The notes beneath the pieces are model-generated. The model was given only the letters and a program-made list of their open reading frames with translations. It was not told where the DNA came from and ran no database searches. Shown here in pieces: positions 33,185-42,221 of a DNA stretch of 61,177 nucleotides. The DNA comes from Amycolatopsis pittospori (lineage in GTDB: Bacteria; Actinomycetota; Actinomycetes; Mycobacteriales; Pseudonocardiaceae). The stretch is from contig NZ_JACBXD010000047.1 in NCBI RefSeq assembly GCF_013870525.1, forward strand, positions 1 through 61,177. Direction: 5' to 3'. The number at the start of each line of letters is the position of its first letter. Position 1 is the first letter of the stretch. The position numbers and the translations under genes are program-made.

Positions 33185-33188
33185 CGGC

Positions 33189-33368
33189 TCAGCGGTTGCC
33201 GTAGATGACGGAGTCCGGTCCCGAGTTCGGGTTGAACTGCTCCTTGATCTTCGCCTGCACCTGGGGTGCGGCGTCCGGATCGGCGGAGTTCGTCAGCGCG
33301 TAACTCCCCCCTGCGGCCGTTGCGAGCCCGATGATGACGGCGGCGGCCGCGCCGATGAGGGTGCCCAA
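33189..33368 (-). CDS. DUF2613-family small membrane protein, 59 aa
   Basis: Short protein with one N-terminal membrane or signal helix (GTLIGAAAAVIIGLATAAGG) and a C-terminal FNPNSGPDSVIYGNR. The Val-x-Tyr-Gly-Asn/Asp-Arg ending is typical of DUF2613; the mycobacterial Rv0236A, next to aftD, ends likewise. The TTG start at 33368 has AAGGAG six bases upstream, and that site is part of the last codons and stop of the upstream GT-C gene, so translation is coupled. The function is unknown, but the co-occurrence with arabinosyltransferase genes suggests a subunit or accessory role. Confidence 0.82.
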   Translation of the reverse strand: MGTLIGAAAAVIIGLATAAGGSYALTNSADPDAAPQVQAKIKEQFNPNSGPDSVIYGNR

Positions 33369-33371
33369 GAC

Positions 33372-35075
33372 CTACTCCTTCCGCGACAGGGAATTCCTGC
33401 GTCGGCTCAATGTACGCACCGGTAACTTAAGGCACAACAGTGCGGCCGCGATCGACACCAGCGCTACTCCGTTTGCCAGCACCACCGGGACCGCCGATCC
33501 CGTCTCGGTCACGGCGGGCTCACCGGGAGTGCGGTAAAGCGTGAGCCACTGACCGGACCACACCCGTTCCGCGCCGGTCAGCAACTTCGGATCGATCCGC
33601 CCGGGCGTCCCGTGTTCGACGAGAATCCAGCCGATTCCGGCCGCCGACAGGTCTTCGGGCGACGTCGCGGCGCGGACACGGTCCATTCTGGAATCTTCAC
33701 CGCCGACCTCTTCGGTGCCGACGCGCAAGGTGTCGTCGATGAGGACGGTTTCCGGGAGTGCGCGCGGTGCCGGGTCGAGCTGGGTCCGGTCGTCGTTCCA
33801 GGCGAACCTGCGGAACGTCGACAGCGGCAGCGCGACGACGTCGCCGGGCCGGTCGTCTTCCGCGAGCACCCGGTGCACCTCTTGCCAGTCCTGGGGGTAG
33901 CTCACCGCTTCGATCCGGCCCCAGCCGCCCCAGGCGAGATCGGGCATGGTGAGCAAGGGAAAGAGCGCCGCGGCCACGACGAGCGCCACCTTCGCCGCCT
34001 CGGTTCGCAGACGCGTCACGGCCGCTTCGATCGCGAGAGCGAATCCCAGCGCGACCGGCAGGGCCCACCACGCGACCCATTTCTGGGCGTCTCGCAGCAA
34101 ACCCGCACCGGGGATGTGTTCCATCGCCCACGACAGCACGGGTTCGCCGAACGGCAAGGTCGCCAGCGAAGCCAGCACGACGCCGAGAACCCCCAGCACC
34201 AGCAACGCCCTCGCCGGCGGCATCCCCCACCTTCGAGCGAGTGGACGGAGTCCCGCCAGGGCCACCGCGACGGTGACGAGGATCAGCAAGGGGGCCATCG
34301 GCGCGCCGCGGCTGCCCGGCACGACGTCGCCGTTCCAGATACCGCCGAGTCCGAGCACACTCAGGATCGCCGGGCCCCAGCTTTCGGCGCGGGCGCTGAA
34401 AGCGGCCACTCCGGCGGGATCGGACAGGGAACCGCCGGGATGCAGCAGTGTCGGCACGAGCCACGGCAGGTTGAGGACGACGGCGATACCGACGGTATGG
34501 CCGAGTTTTCGCGGTCCCGCCAGGACGATCGCGGTCAGTGCGGCCAAAACCCCGCCGGGTGGCGTGAGTACCGCGGGCGCGCAAACGAGGACCAGCCGCG
34601 CGAGCGCTCTCGGCTCGCTTTCGCGCAAGGACAGCGCGGCGCGCACGATCCACGGCAGGCAGGCGTAGGTGAGCAGGAGCGGCCAATGTCCGATGAACAG
34701 GCGCTCCGCGAAGTAGGCCGTCCACGCGTAACCGGTGGCCGCGACGATCCGCGTACCGAGTTGCTCCGTCGGGACCAGCCGCGCTGCGCCGTATGCCGCG
34801 AAGAACAGCGACAGCAGGAGTACGGCTTTCTGGACGATGTCGCCGGGAACGATCGCCGTCGCGAGCGCGATCACGGCATCGGCGGGCACTGAACGCGGCA
34901 GCGCGGAACCGAGGCCGAACGCGTCCGGGACCAGCGACTGACGTGGGGCGAAAACCATGTCGTAGCTCAGGACGAACCCGCGTCCGAGCACCGGCAGGAA
35001 CACCAGCAACGCCAGCCCGGCCGAAACCGCGGCCAGGACGAGGCGTTCGCCCAGTGGCCCGCCACGTGCGCCCAA
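33372..35075 (-). CDS. Polytopic GT-C-type glycosyltransferase (Rv0226c-like)
   Basis: Integral membrane protein, 567 aa, with about 10-11 transmembrane helices in the first 380 residues, an extracytoplasmic domain (about 385-525: SYPQDWQEVHRVLAEDDRPG, VVALPLSTFRRFAW), and a last helix before a basic tail (RTLSRRRNSLSRKE). The early loop FVLSYDMVFAPRQ carries the acidic residue expected for a GT-C active site. It resembles mycobacterial Rv0226c, which is related to the AftD type of arabinofuranosyltransferase and probably uses decaprenyl-phospho-arabinose outside the membrane. Codon 551 is TTA (33423-33425). It is the first gene of a tight three-gene operon with DUF2613 and the acyltransferase. 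Confidence 0.83.
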   Translation of the reverse strand: MGARGGPLGERLVLAAVSAGLALLVFLPVLGRGFVLSYDMVFAPRQSLVPDAFGLGSALPRSVPADAVIALATAIVPGDIVQKAVLLLSLFFAAYGAARLVPTEQLGTRIVAATGYAWTAYFAERLFIGHWPLLLTYACLPWIVRAALSLRESEPRALARLVLVCAPAVLTPPGGVLAALTAIVLAGPRKLGHTVGIAVVLNLPWLVPTLLHPGGSLSDPAGVAAFSARAESWGPAILSVLGLGGIWNGDVVPGSRGAPMAPLLILVTVAVALAGLRPLARRWGMPPARALLVLGVLGVVLASLATLPFGEPVLSWAMEHIPGAGLLRDAQKWVAWWALPVALGFALAIEAAVTRLRTEAAKVALVVAAALFPLLTMPDLAWGGWGRIEAVSYPQDWQEVHRVLAEDDRPGDVVALPLSTFRRFAWNDDRTQLDPAPRALPETVLIDDTLRVGTEEVGGEDSRMDRVRAATSPEDLSAAGIGWILVEHGTPGRIDPKLLTGAERVWSGQWLTLYRTPGEPAVTETGSAVPVVLANGVALVSIAAALLCLKLPVRTLSRRRNSLSRKE

Positions 35076-35115
35076 TGGCCTTCCCTTTCCGCCTCGTCCG
35101 CGGTTATGGTCGCTC

Positions 35116-35134
35116 GATTACTCGCCGGTAATCT
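35116..35134. promoter_or_regulatory. GATTAC-N6-GTAATC palindrome overlapping a -10 element, leaderless flippase start
   Basis: Perfect 6-base arms 35116-35121 and 35128-35133 between the divergent GT-C and flippase genes. TAATCT (35129-35134) overlaps the right arm, fits a -10 element and is six bases from ATG 35141, which would give a leaderless message. A regulator bound to the palindrome would block that promoter. Confidence 0.4.
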
Positions 35135-35140
35135 CCGGGA

Positions 35141-36358
35141 ATGGGAGCGCCTTTGAGCGTAGACGTCGAGGCTGACCAGGCCCCCACCGACAAGCGTGTC
35201 GCGGCGATCCTCGTCTCGCTCGCGCTGGCCGGCAACAACGCCGGTGCCTACGCGCTGAGCCTCGTCGCCGCACGCCTGCTCGCACCGAGCGCGTTCGGCG
35301 AGCTGAGTTCGCTGCTGGCCGTCCTGGTGATCGGCGTCGTACCCGCGATGGGCCTGCAGACCGTGGTCGCGCTCCGTGTCGCCCGCAAACCCCAGGACAG
35401 CGGCACCTTGCTCGCGCTCGGCCTCACCACGAGCGCCATCGTCGCGACCATCGGCCTGATCCTGGCGCCGGTCCTGGTCTTCGTACTGCACCTCGATTCC
35501 GTCGTCCCCGCCCTGCTGCTCGCCGTCACCCTCGGCCCGCTGACGCTGCTCGGGCTGTTCCACGGCCTGCTCCAGGGCAGCGGCCGGTTCGCCCTGCTCG
35601 CCGGGCTCATGTCACTCGAAGGCGTCGGCAAGGTCGGCGGCTCGCTGATCGGCCTCGTCATCGGCGGCAACGCCACCGGTGCCCTGGCAGGTACCGCGAT
35701 CGGCTCGTACCTGGTGATCTTCTGCGCTTGGCTCCTCTGTGGACGGCCGCGACCGCGAAAGGCCGGCTGGCAAGCCGGCGAAGTCCTCCACGCCGCGCAA
35801 GCGATGCTGGCTCTGGTCCTGCTGGTGAACCTCGACCTCGTCCTGGCCCGCCACACCCTCCCCGCCGGCGTGGCAGGCGAGTACGCCCTAGGCGCGATCG
35901 TCACGAAAATCGCCTACTGGCTCCCCCAAGCCGTCGGCGTCCTCGTCCTCCCCCGCTTCGCGAACGGCGACGACCGCCGCCGCATCCTCCCCGCCGCCCT
36001 CGCCGTCTGCGCCGCCCTCGACGCCGTCGTCCTCGCCGTGTCCCTCGGTTTCGGGCCACGGCTGCTGGCCGTCATCGGCGGCCCCGGCTACGCCGCCAGC
36101 ACCATGCCCGTCTGGCCGTTCGCCCTCGCCGGCTCGATGCTCGCCCTCGTCCAGATCCTGCTGTTCTCGCGCCTCGCCGCCGGCGACCGGCGGGTGACCG
36201 TGCTGATGTGGGCGACCGTGATCGTGGAGACCGTGCTGGTGACCGCCTGGCTGCACTCCTCGGCCACGCAGGTGGTGACCGTCGCGGCTTGCTGTGCCGG
36301 GGCTTTGGCACTTTCGGGGGTCGCTTTGGAACTCCGGTCGCGGCGGCGGAAGGGTTGA
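35141..36358 (+). CDS. Polysaccharide flippase (MATE/Wzx-like)
   Basis: Integral membrane protein of the oligosaccharide-flippase fold, 405 aa, with about 12 predicted helices in regular succession, beginning VAAILVSLALAGNNAGAYAL. It probably moves lipid-linked glycan across the membrane. It faces the GT-C operon and belongs to the envelope locus. ATG 35141 lies six bases after a TAATCT -10 and may be leaderless; TTG 35153 has GGGAG five bases upstream and is the alternative start. The 3' third is unusually rich in Pro codons CCC/CCG but remains in frame. Confidence 0.83.
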   Translation: MGAPLSVDVEADQAPTDKRVAAILVSLALAGNNAGAYALSLVAARLLAPSAFGELSSLLAVLVIGVVPAMGLQTVVALRVARKPQDSGTLLALGLTTSAIVATIGLILAPVLVFVLHLDSVVPALLLAVTLGPLTLLGLFHGLLQGSGRFALLAGLMSLEGVGKVGGSLIGLVIGGNATGALAGTAIGSYLVIFCAWLLCGRPRPRKAGWQAGEVLHAAQAMLALVLLVNLDLVLARHTLPAGVAGEYALGAIVTKIAYWLPQAVGVLVLPRFANGDDRRRILPAALAVCAALDAVVLAVSLGFGPRLLAVIGGPGYAASTMPVWPFALAGSMLALVQILLFSRLAAGDRRVTVLMWATVIVETVLVTAWLHSSATQVVTVAACCAGALALSGVALELRSRRRKG

Positions 36359-36364
36359 CGTGAC

Positions 36365-37306
36365 TCACCGGACGTGCACATCCGGTCGCGGGCGCCGCTG
36401 GGCACTCTCGTGTGCCGCCCTGAGTTCGGCCATGACCGCGTCCGGTTCGGATCGAAGCCGGGACGGCAGCGTCTGCAGGACGACGATTCCCGCCGCGGCG
36501 TAACGCGCGTTTCGCGCGAGGGTGGCGCGGAAGCCGGGGCCCGAAGCGTGAAAGCCGTAGGAATCGATTTCCCAGGCGAAGCCGACTTCGTCGCACCAGT
36601 TGTCCGGTGTCGCGATGTACCGGCCGTTCGCGTCGAAGATCCGGACGTTCCACTGGCCTTCCGGCAGCCCTGAACGCTGCCAAAGGTTCCACGCGTCGAC
36701 CTCGGCGACCGACCTGGCACCGCCCAGGATCGGGACGAGTGCAGGGAACAGCGCCGTCGCCTGTGACAGGTTCAACCGATCGACCTCCTCGGCGAGAGCC
36801 CACGGCGGGCAGAAGCGCCGCTGGACGGCCTCGGCCATCATCGCCGCGACCGCGTCTTGTTCTGATGTTCGGCGAGCCGCATCGATCACCGCACGAGGTA
36901 CCGGGGCGGTCGGAAGCCCAGACCTGATCCTCGGTTCCGGCAACCGCCGAGTCCGTTCGATGTGGACGAATCCCGTTCCCGCGACGGCTCGTTCGGCAGG
37001 GGCGAGGACGTGCACTTCCTCCGTGGCGGGGAGGTTACGCAGGCCGTAGCGCCTGAGCGCGAACACACCGGTCAGCATCGAGCCTTCACTGGCATGGACC
37101 AACGCGGCCTCGATGCGCTGCTCCTCGGTCGGCTCGCCGTTTCCGAGCAACACCACGCCGGGCAGCACCATGCGCCAGACGCCGCCGGGTTCGCAACGAC
37201 GCCAGATCGTTCTCCTGGGCACACCCAGGGCTTCGAGCCGCTTGACCCCGATCACGGCCGGGCCCTCTGTCAGTTGTGGGTGCCGTGCCCACTCTCCTCG
37301 TCGCAC
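36365..37306 (-). CDS. AbiEi-like/DUF559-like protein
   Basis: Soluble protein, 313 aa, of a type very common in actinobacteria. The N-terminal winged helix resembles the AbiEi antitoxin domain (RLEALGVPRRTIWRRCEPGG, VWRMVLPGVVLLGNG). A middle region (HASEGSMLTGVFALRRYGLR) and a C-terminal restriction-endonuclease-like (Vsr/DUF559) part follow (WEIDSYGFHASGPGFRATLA, RNARYAAAGIVVLQTLPSRL). No toxin gene is adjacent, so it is not a recognisable toxin-antitoxin pair, and single copies of this family have no proven function. The GTG 37306 start has no good ribosome site; the true start may be a little downstream. Confidence 0.7.
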   Translation of the reverse strand: MRRGEWARHPQLTEGPAVIGVKRLEALGVPRRTIWRRCEPGGVWRMVLPGVVLLGNGEPTEEQRIEAALVHASEGSMLTGVFALRRYGLRNLPATEEVHVLAPAERAVAGTGFVHIERTRRLPEPRIRSGLPTAPVPRAVIDAARRTSEQDAVAAMMAEAVQRRFCPPWALAEEVDRLNLSQATALFPALVPILGGARSVAEVDAWNLWQRSGLPEGQWNVRIFDANGRYIATPDNWCDEVGFAWEIDSYGFHASGPGFRATLARNARYAAAGIVVLQTLPSRLRSEPDAVMAELRAAHESAQRRPRPDVHVR

Positions 37307-37374
37307 TTGATCAGCTTGAGCCCGGCCACCGACAGAAACCGGCGATCCCGGTCGTGACCGGTCCTCTCATGCCA

Positions 37375-37421
37375 GGGTGTGTGGAAATAGGGACACTCAA
37401 CGTCCCTATTTCCACACACCC
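37375..37421. terminator. Strong hairpin after the aftD-like gene
   Basis: Perfect 20-base inverted repeat: arms 37375-37394 (ending GGAAATAGGGAC) and 37402-37421, loop 7 bases. It begins four bases after the aftD stop on the minus strand and precedes the next minus-strand gene by about 70 bases. Unlike the other palindromes here it is A/T-rich in its stem and has no second copy in the window. Confidence 0.8.
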
Positions 37422-37424
37422 CCC

Positions 37425-40400
37425 TCACACCTCACCGGTCTCGGCCTCCCGCCCACGGAACCAGGGCACGCACATCGTCACCATCGCCGCCGCCGCCAGC
37501 AGTAGCGAGGCCTGGGTCACCGGCCCATAGGCCCACTCCTGCCCGTGCCCGAGCAGTCGCCCCACCACCGCGACGACGGTCCCCACGACCATCCCGCCGA
37601 AAGCGAGATATCGGGGCGCCCGCTCGGTGAATTGGCGGGCCAGCAGGACGGTGATCAGCAGGACGATCGGCAGCATTCCGCCCAGTACGGCGAGGAGGCC
37701 GATGAGTACCACCGGGACCACGGTCCCCGAACCCGCCTCGACGGACACGCGCTTGGGACGCACCCGCCACAGGACGCCGATCAGGACGGCGAGGATCGCG
37801 AGGGCGCCGATCAGCAGGCCGGAGCGGTACTTCCAGTCGGGGGTGAACTCGAGTTGCACGACACCGCCGGAACCGGCGGGCAGGATCCATGCCTGTTGCC
37901 AGCCGTCGACGCGTGTCTTCACCAGCGGAGTTCCGTTGAGTGAAGCGGTCCAGCCGGCGTTCGCGTTCTCGGGGACGGTCAACAGGGACTCGTCGCCGCC
38001 GGCCACGGTGACCGTCCGGGACGTCGCGTCCCAGGAGTCCACGGAGACGGCTCGGTGGCCGACCGGGCCGGGAGCCTGGCCGACGGGTTTGAGCCAGAGG
38101 TCTTGGACCACGAAGGACTCCGAGCGGTCCGTCCGCAGTTCGTGCCCGCCCGCCGCCAGGTCGACGCCGCCCTGCGAATCGGGGCAGGCAGAGAGCGACA
38201 GCGGCCGGTGAGCGGCGAAATCCGCGAGGGTGCCGCGCACGGACGTGTCGTAGTCGAGGCCGTTCAGGTGGACGTTCGGACCCGCGCCGCAGGGTAGCGA
38301 GAACTCCGCGGACGGCGCGGGAAGGTCGGCACCGGTCAGGGACAGGCTTCCGATCCCCAGCGAGTTCCGCGTCCGCTGGTCGTCGTCGAGACCGGCGAAC
38401 GCGATCTTGAGCTGCGAGGTGTCCATCGGCGGGAAGGTCGCGGCACCGGAAGCGTCGAGTTCGACAGAGCGGCTCGACGTCGGTGTCGTGAGTTCCAACC
38501 GGACAGGCGCCTTCGCCGTCCCTTCCGGATCCGCGGCGACGCGGATTCCGGAGATCGTCTGGGGTTTCGCCCAGTCCAGTGTCATGGTCGGCCGCAGGTC
38601 GGTGACGTCGGGCAGCCACGCTGTCGCGGGATCGCCGTCGACCGCGGCGAACGCGCCGGCCGCCGGATCACCGCCCAGTTGCGAAGTCCCCGCCACCTGC
38701 ACACCGGGCAGCGTCACGGGACTCCGCCCGCCGGCCGCGGGCAATACGGTGCCGCCGAATTCGTAGGCGCTCTGCGACGTCGTCGAGAACAACCGCCGGA
38801 TCCCGTCCGGTTCTTCACCGTCGCGGGACGCGTTGGCGTCGCAGCGCACGTGCCCGTCGTCCGGCACGCAGGCGTACCTCGGCTGCTGGCCGCGCGTGAA
38901 CGCGAAGCCCGGCGCCGTCCCCGCGGACAGGTCGGCGGGGACTTCGAGCGCGCGTTGCGGTTCGACGCTGGGGATCTTCAGGTCGGAGATGCCGACGTTG
39001 CCGTCCTGCCTGCCGACCACCAGCGACAGCAACGTGATCCGCACCTTGCGGGTCACGCCCGCCGGCGCCTGGTAGGTGTGCGCGCCTTCGCCCCGGACGA
39101 CCTGGTGATCGACGGATCCGTTGTCGGTGGTGATCCGGACCCGGGTCGGCGGCCAGCCGACGCGGATGTCGTCGACCATCGCGAGATCGACCGTGTTCAC
39201 CAGCCGCGGGGTGTCCAATTCGACCTCGAGCCATTCTCCGAGCGGGCCGGTGAACGTCGAGGAATGCCAAGCCGTGCGCGGATCTCCGTCCAGCGCGGCG
39301 AACGGCTGATGGCTCGGATCCGAACCGCCGAACGCGTCGGCGAACGACGCGGCCGTCGAGGCGCTGACCGAACGGATTCCCCGGTACGCGGCCACGGTCT
39401 GGTGCTGTTCCCCGGGAAACGGGAGGACGTCCAGCGCGGCCCGTTGCTGTCTCGGCGATTCCCCGGCGGTCAGCGTCTGGCTCAGGTTGTCCCGCACCCC
39501 GCCGACGTTGCGTTCCGCGCGCCGCAGTCCGTCGGTGACCAGACGCGGTCCGGTCGGCGAACCCCCGTCCCCGGTCAGCACCGTCGGGGTGCCCGGATCG
39601 AGTTGTCCGGAGTTCAGTAGTGGCAGCAGGTTCTCCGGGCCGCCGCTCACCGTCGGAACGTCCTTTGTGGACGTCGCGGTGACGAGCGGTACCGGTCGTC
39701 GCACCTCGTAGATCTCCAGTGGCCCGAACTGGGCCGCTTTCCCGATGCCCGGCGAACCCGCCAGGCCCGCGCGCAACGTCGCGAAGTCGGGTGCGCCGAC
39801 CTTGGCGCGGTCGATGTCCCCGCGCAGCATCAGGAACCGGTAGCCGGACCGCGCGAGAAGCGCGGCCAGCCCAGGATCTCCGCGGCCGTCGGCCAGAGCC
39901 GCGTCGACCGAGTCCATCAGCCGTGTGTTGCCCTCCGAGCCCAGCGGAACCTGGTTGCGCACGGCCCACGGACTGTCCGCGATGGCCTGGGCGGGCTCGT
40001 CGACGGTGCGGCCCCAGTCGTACTCGCCGAACCCCGTCGCGGGCAGCAGCAGCGTGCGCGCGTTCGGGTCGGTCTTGGCGACGTAGCCCATCGCGTCGTA
40101 CCAGTAACCGGGTATCTCGTCCCAGCCCGGCCCCGGCCGCAGGGTCAGCAGCCACACCGGCGCCGCCATCACGACGACCAGCAACGCGCCCAGCGCGGGC
40201 CGCAGATTCCGCCGCAGGGCCGGTGCCGCACTGGTGATGCCGTGGATGAACGCCAGCATCAGAGGCAACCGCAGTACGGGCTCGAACTTGTGCACGTTGC
40301 GCAGCGGTGCGAGCGGGCCGTCGAGCAGATGCCGGACGGGTTCGGCGAGCGGACTGTCGAGCGTGCCGACGTAGCCGACGGTCAGCAGCATCAGTCCGAC

Positions 40401-41420
40401 CAGGACACCGAGCATCAGGAACCGTCGTTCGGGCAGCCCTCTCCGGGCCAGGCCGAACAGTCCGACCGCGGCCACCAGCCCGGTGGCCGCCATCAGCACG
40501 GGATTGTCGATCAGCTCCCAGCCCGACGGCCACCACGGCGTGCCCTGCACGACGTAGGCCACCCACTGGTTCGTGCCGCGCAGCACCTCGAACAACGACA
40601 TCGGCGCCGTGGTGTTGGTCGCGGATTCGATGTAGTCCAGGAAAGGCAGGCTGTACTGGCCGAGCAGCACCAGCGGAAGGATCCACCACAGCACCACGCC
40701 GATCACGAAGACGAACCACCAGATGACGAGTTCGACGTGCGTGCTGCGCCATCTCCGGGTCAGCAGCCAGAGCCCGGGCAGGACGAGCGCCATCACGACC
40801 ATCGCGCCGTTGATCCCGCCCATGCACAGGACGGCGAGCGCGGACAGCCCGGCGGCTCGGCGTGGCGAACCGATGCGGTCGGCGAGGATCAGCGGCAGCA
40901 GCACCCACGGCAGCAGGACGGCCGGCAGCATTTCCGAGGACAGCGAACCGATTTCGGTGACCATCCGCGGCGCCAGGGCGTAACCGACTGCTCCGATCAG
41001 CCGAGTCCGTTCGTTCCCCATTTTGAGCGCGCGGGCCACCAGCAGGGCACCGCCGAACGCGACGGAGAGCAGGATCGCGCACCACAGCCGCTGCGCGATC
41101 CACACCGGCATCCCGACGGCCTGGCACAGCGCGAAGAACGGACCCATCGGGAACAGGTAGCCGTAGGCCTGGTTCTGCAGTTCCCCGGCCGTCGCCTGGG
41201 GATTCCACAGGTGCAGCGCCCGGCCGAGGAAGGCGAGCGGGTCCACCGCGAGGTCGAGTTTGGTGTCGAACGTCGTCCTGCCGGGACGCTGCAGGAAGGA
41301 CAGCACGGTCAGTGCGAGCACGATCCACGTGCTCGGCCGTTTGACGAGCGCGCCCGGCGAAAACCGACGTCCGGATCGCCGCACCGTCTCGCGACCCGTT
41401 CGTTCGCCGGTGGTTACCAT
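37425..41420 (-). CDS. aftD: AftD-like alpha-(1->3)-arabinofuranosyltransferase
   Basis: Very large membrane glycosyltransferase, 1331 aa, similar in layout to mycobacterial AftD (Rv0236c), which adds alpha-1,3-arabinofuranose from decaprenyl-phospho-arabinose to the arabinan of the cell wall. About 11 membrane helices in the first 400 residues form the GT-C domain (early acidic loop TKLDLAVDPLAFLGRALHLW). A long extracytoplasmic part carries at least two F5/8-type carbohydrate-binding modules (ALDGDPRTAWHSSTFTGPLG; AVDGDPATAWLPDVTDLRPT), and three C-terminal helices follow (from YRSGLLIGALAILAVLIGVL). ATG 41420 is seven bases after TAGTAT with no ribosome site, so it looks leaderless. The open frame upstream to 41654 is antisense to the next gene. 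Confidence 0.9.
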   Translation of the reverse strand: MVTTGERTGRETVRRSGRRFSPGALVKRPSTWIVLALTVLSFLQRPGRTTFDTKLDLAVDPLAFLGRALHLWNPQATAGELQNQAYGYLFPMGPFFALCQAVGMPVWIAQRLWCAILLSVAFGGALLVARALKMGNERTRLIGAVGYALAPRMVTEIGSLSSEMLPAVLLPWVLLPLILADRIGSPRRAAGLSALAVLCMGGINGAMVVMALVLPGLWLLTRRWRSTHVELVIWWFVFVIGVVLWWILPLVLLGQYSLPFLDYIESATNTTAPMSLFEVLRGTNQWVAYVVQGTPWWPSGWELIDNPVLMAATGLVAAVGLFGLARRGLPERRFLMLGVLVGLMLLTVGYVGTLDSPLAEPVRHLLDGPLAPLRNVHKFEPVLRLPLMLAFIHGITSAAPALRRNLRPALGALLVVVMAAPVWLLTLRPGPGWDEIPGYWYDAMGYVAKTDPNARTLLLPATGFGEYDWGRTVDEPAQAIADSPWAVRNQVPLGSEGNTRLMDSVDAALADGRGDPGLAALLARSGYRFLMLRGDIDRAKVGAPDFATLRAGLAGSPGIGKAAQFGPLEIYEVRRPVPLVTATSTKDVPTVSGGPENLLPLLNSGQLDPGTPTVLTGDGGSPTGPRLVTDGLRRAERNVGGVRDNLSQTLTAGESPRQQRAALDVLPFPGEQHQTVAAYRGIRSVSASTAASFADAFGGSDPSHQPFAALDGDPRTAWHSSTFTGPLGEWLEVELDTPRLVNTVDLAMVDDIRVGWPPTRVRITTDNGSVDHQVVRGEGAHTYQAPAGVTRKVRITLLSLVVGRQDGNVGISDLKIPSVEPQRALEVPADLSAGTAPGFAFTRGQQPRYACVPDDGHVRCDANASRDGEEPDGIRRLFSTTSQSAYEFGGTVLPAAGGRSPVTLPGVQVAGTSQLGGDPAAGAFAAVDGDPATAWLPDVTDLRPTMTLDWAKPQTISGIRVAADPEGTAKAPVRLELTTPTSSRSVELDASGAATFPPMDTSQLKIAFAGLDDDQRTRNSLGIGSLSLTGADLPAPSAEFSLPCGAGPNVHLNGLDYDTSVRGTLADFAAHRPLSLSACPDSQGGVDLAAGGHELRTDRSESFVVQDLWLKPVGQAPGPVGHRAVSVDSWDATSRTVTVAGGDESLLTVPENANAGWTASLNGTPLVKTRVDGWQQAWILPAGSGGVVQLEFTPDWKYRSGLLIGALAILAVLIGVLWRVRPKRVSVEAGSGTVVPVVLIGLLAVLGGMLPIVLLITVLLARQFTERAPRYLAFGGMVVGTVVAVVGRLLGHGQEWAYGPVTQASLLLAAAAMVTMCVPWFRGREAETGEV

Positions 41421-41427
41421 CCGGTAG

Positions 41428-41433
41428 ATACTA
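41428..41433 (-). promoter_or_regulatory. Candidate -10 element for leaderless aftD transcription
   Basis: TAGTAT on the minus strand is followed by seven bases (CTACCGG) and then ATG 41420. No Shine-Dalgarno sequence exists in the gap. GGTTACC (GGTAACC on the minus strand) overlaps the start codon at 41412-41418. Confidence 0.45.
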
Positions 41434-41570
41434 GGCGGAAACGTGGCTACTATGCGCCTACCCATTTCGTCCCCGCGGTCTAGGCAGGTGCTGTCATCAC
41501 TCAGGAGCAGAGACCGCTGACAGACGGTTTCGAAGAAGCGTGGTCGCTCGCCGAACCCGTCAAGGGCTGG

Positions 41571-42221
41571 ATGACGCGAGATCAGGGCCTGGCCCTGTGG
41601 AACGCGGCGTGCCGCCTGGACAAAGACGATCTGATCGTCGAAATCGGCAGTCACCAGGGCCGTTCGACGATCGTGCTCGCCACCGCGGCCCGCACGGTCG
41701 GCGCGCGGGTGGTCGCCGTCGATCCCTTCGTCGACGGACGGCTCTTCGGCGGATCACCTACACGCCAACGGTTCGAGGCGAATCTCCGCAAGGCGGGTGT
41801 CGAAGACGTCGTGGAACTCGTGGCGGAGTACAGCACGGAACTCCGGCCACGCTGGGACAGGCCGATCCAGTTGCTCTACATCGACGGCAAACACGACTAC
41901 TGGACCTACACCGACGACCTGCGCTGGTCGACGAACTTGGCGGCCGGTGGGGAAATCCTGGTCCACGACTGCTTTTCCTCGATCGGTGTCACCCTGGGCA
42001 CGATCGCGAAGGTCCTCTTCGGACGGCGGTACACCTATCTCGACAGGGCCACTTCGATGGCGCGGTTCCGGCTCACCCCACCCTCGACCAGGGATCGCCT
42101 GCGCGTGGTCGCCCAGATGCCGTGGTTCCTGCGCAACGTCGGGATCAAGATCCTGCTGCGCCTGCGGTTGGGTCCCGTCGCGAAGGTCTTCGGCCACGAC
42201 AGCCCGTACGACCCTTACTGA
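41571..42221 (+). CDS. SAM-dependent methyltransferase, Methyltransf_24/CmcI-like; start possibly CTG at 41517
   Basis: Class I methyltransferase, 216 aa as given. Motif I LIVEIGSHQGRSTIVLATAA, acidic VVAVDPF, and LLYIDGKHDYWTYTDDLRWS (the Asp-Gly-x-His of metal-dependent O-methyltransferases) are clear, as is AGGEILVHDCFSS. The frame stays open upstream through DGFEEAWSLAEPVKGW, which reads like the real family N-terminus. The only plausible start there is CTG 41517, nine bases after AGGAG (41502-41506), whereas ATG 41571 has no ribosome site. It is divergent from aftD and its 3' end overlaps the next, convergent gene by 7 bases. An envelope-glycan substrate is likely by context. Confidence 0.82.
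   Translation: MTRDQGLALWNAACRLDKDDLIVEIGSHQGRSTIVLATAARTVGARVVAVDPFVDGRLFGGSPTRQRFEANLRKAGVEDVVELVAEYSTELRPRWDRPIQLLYIDGKHDYWTYTDDLRWSTNLAAGGEILVHDCFSSIGVTLGTIAKVLFGRRYTYLDRATSMARFRLTPPSTRDRLRVVAQMPWFLRNVGIKILLRLRLGPVAKVFGHDSPYDPY

Noticed and set aside
30966..33426. Exact 16-base repeat TGTACGCACCGGTAAC at 30966-30981 and 33411-33426
   Set aside because: By simple counting about one such match is expected by chance in a window of this size, and the second copy is inside coding sequence.
36365..37306. Type IV toxin-antitoxin or abortive infection system
   Set aside because: Only the AbiEi-like protein is present; no nucleotidyltransferase toxin gene is adjacent on either side.
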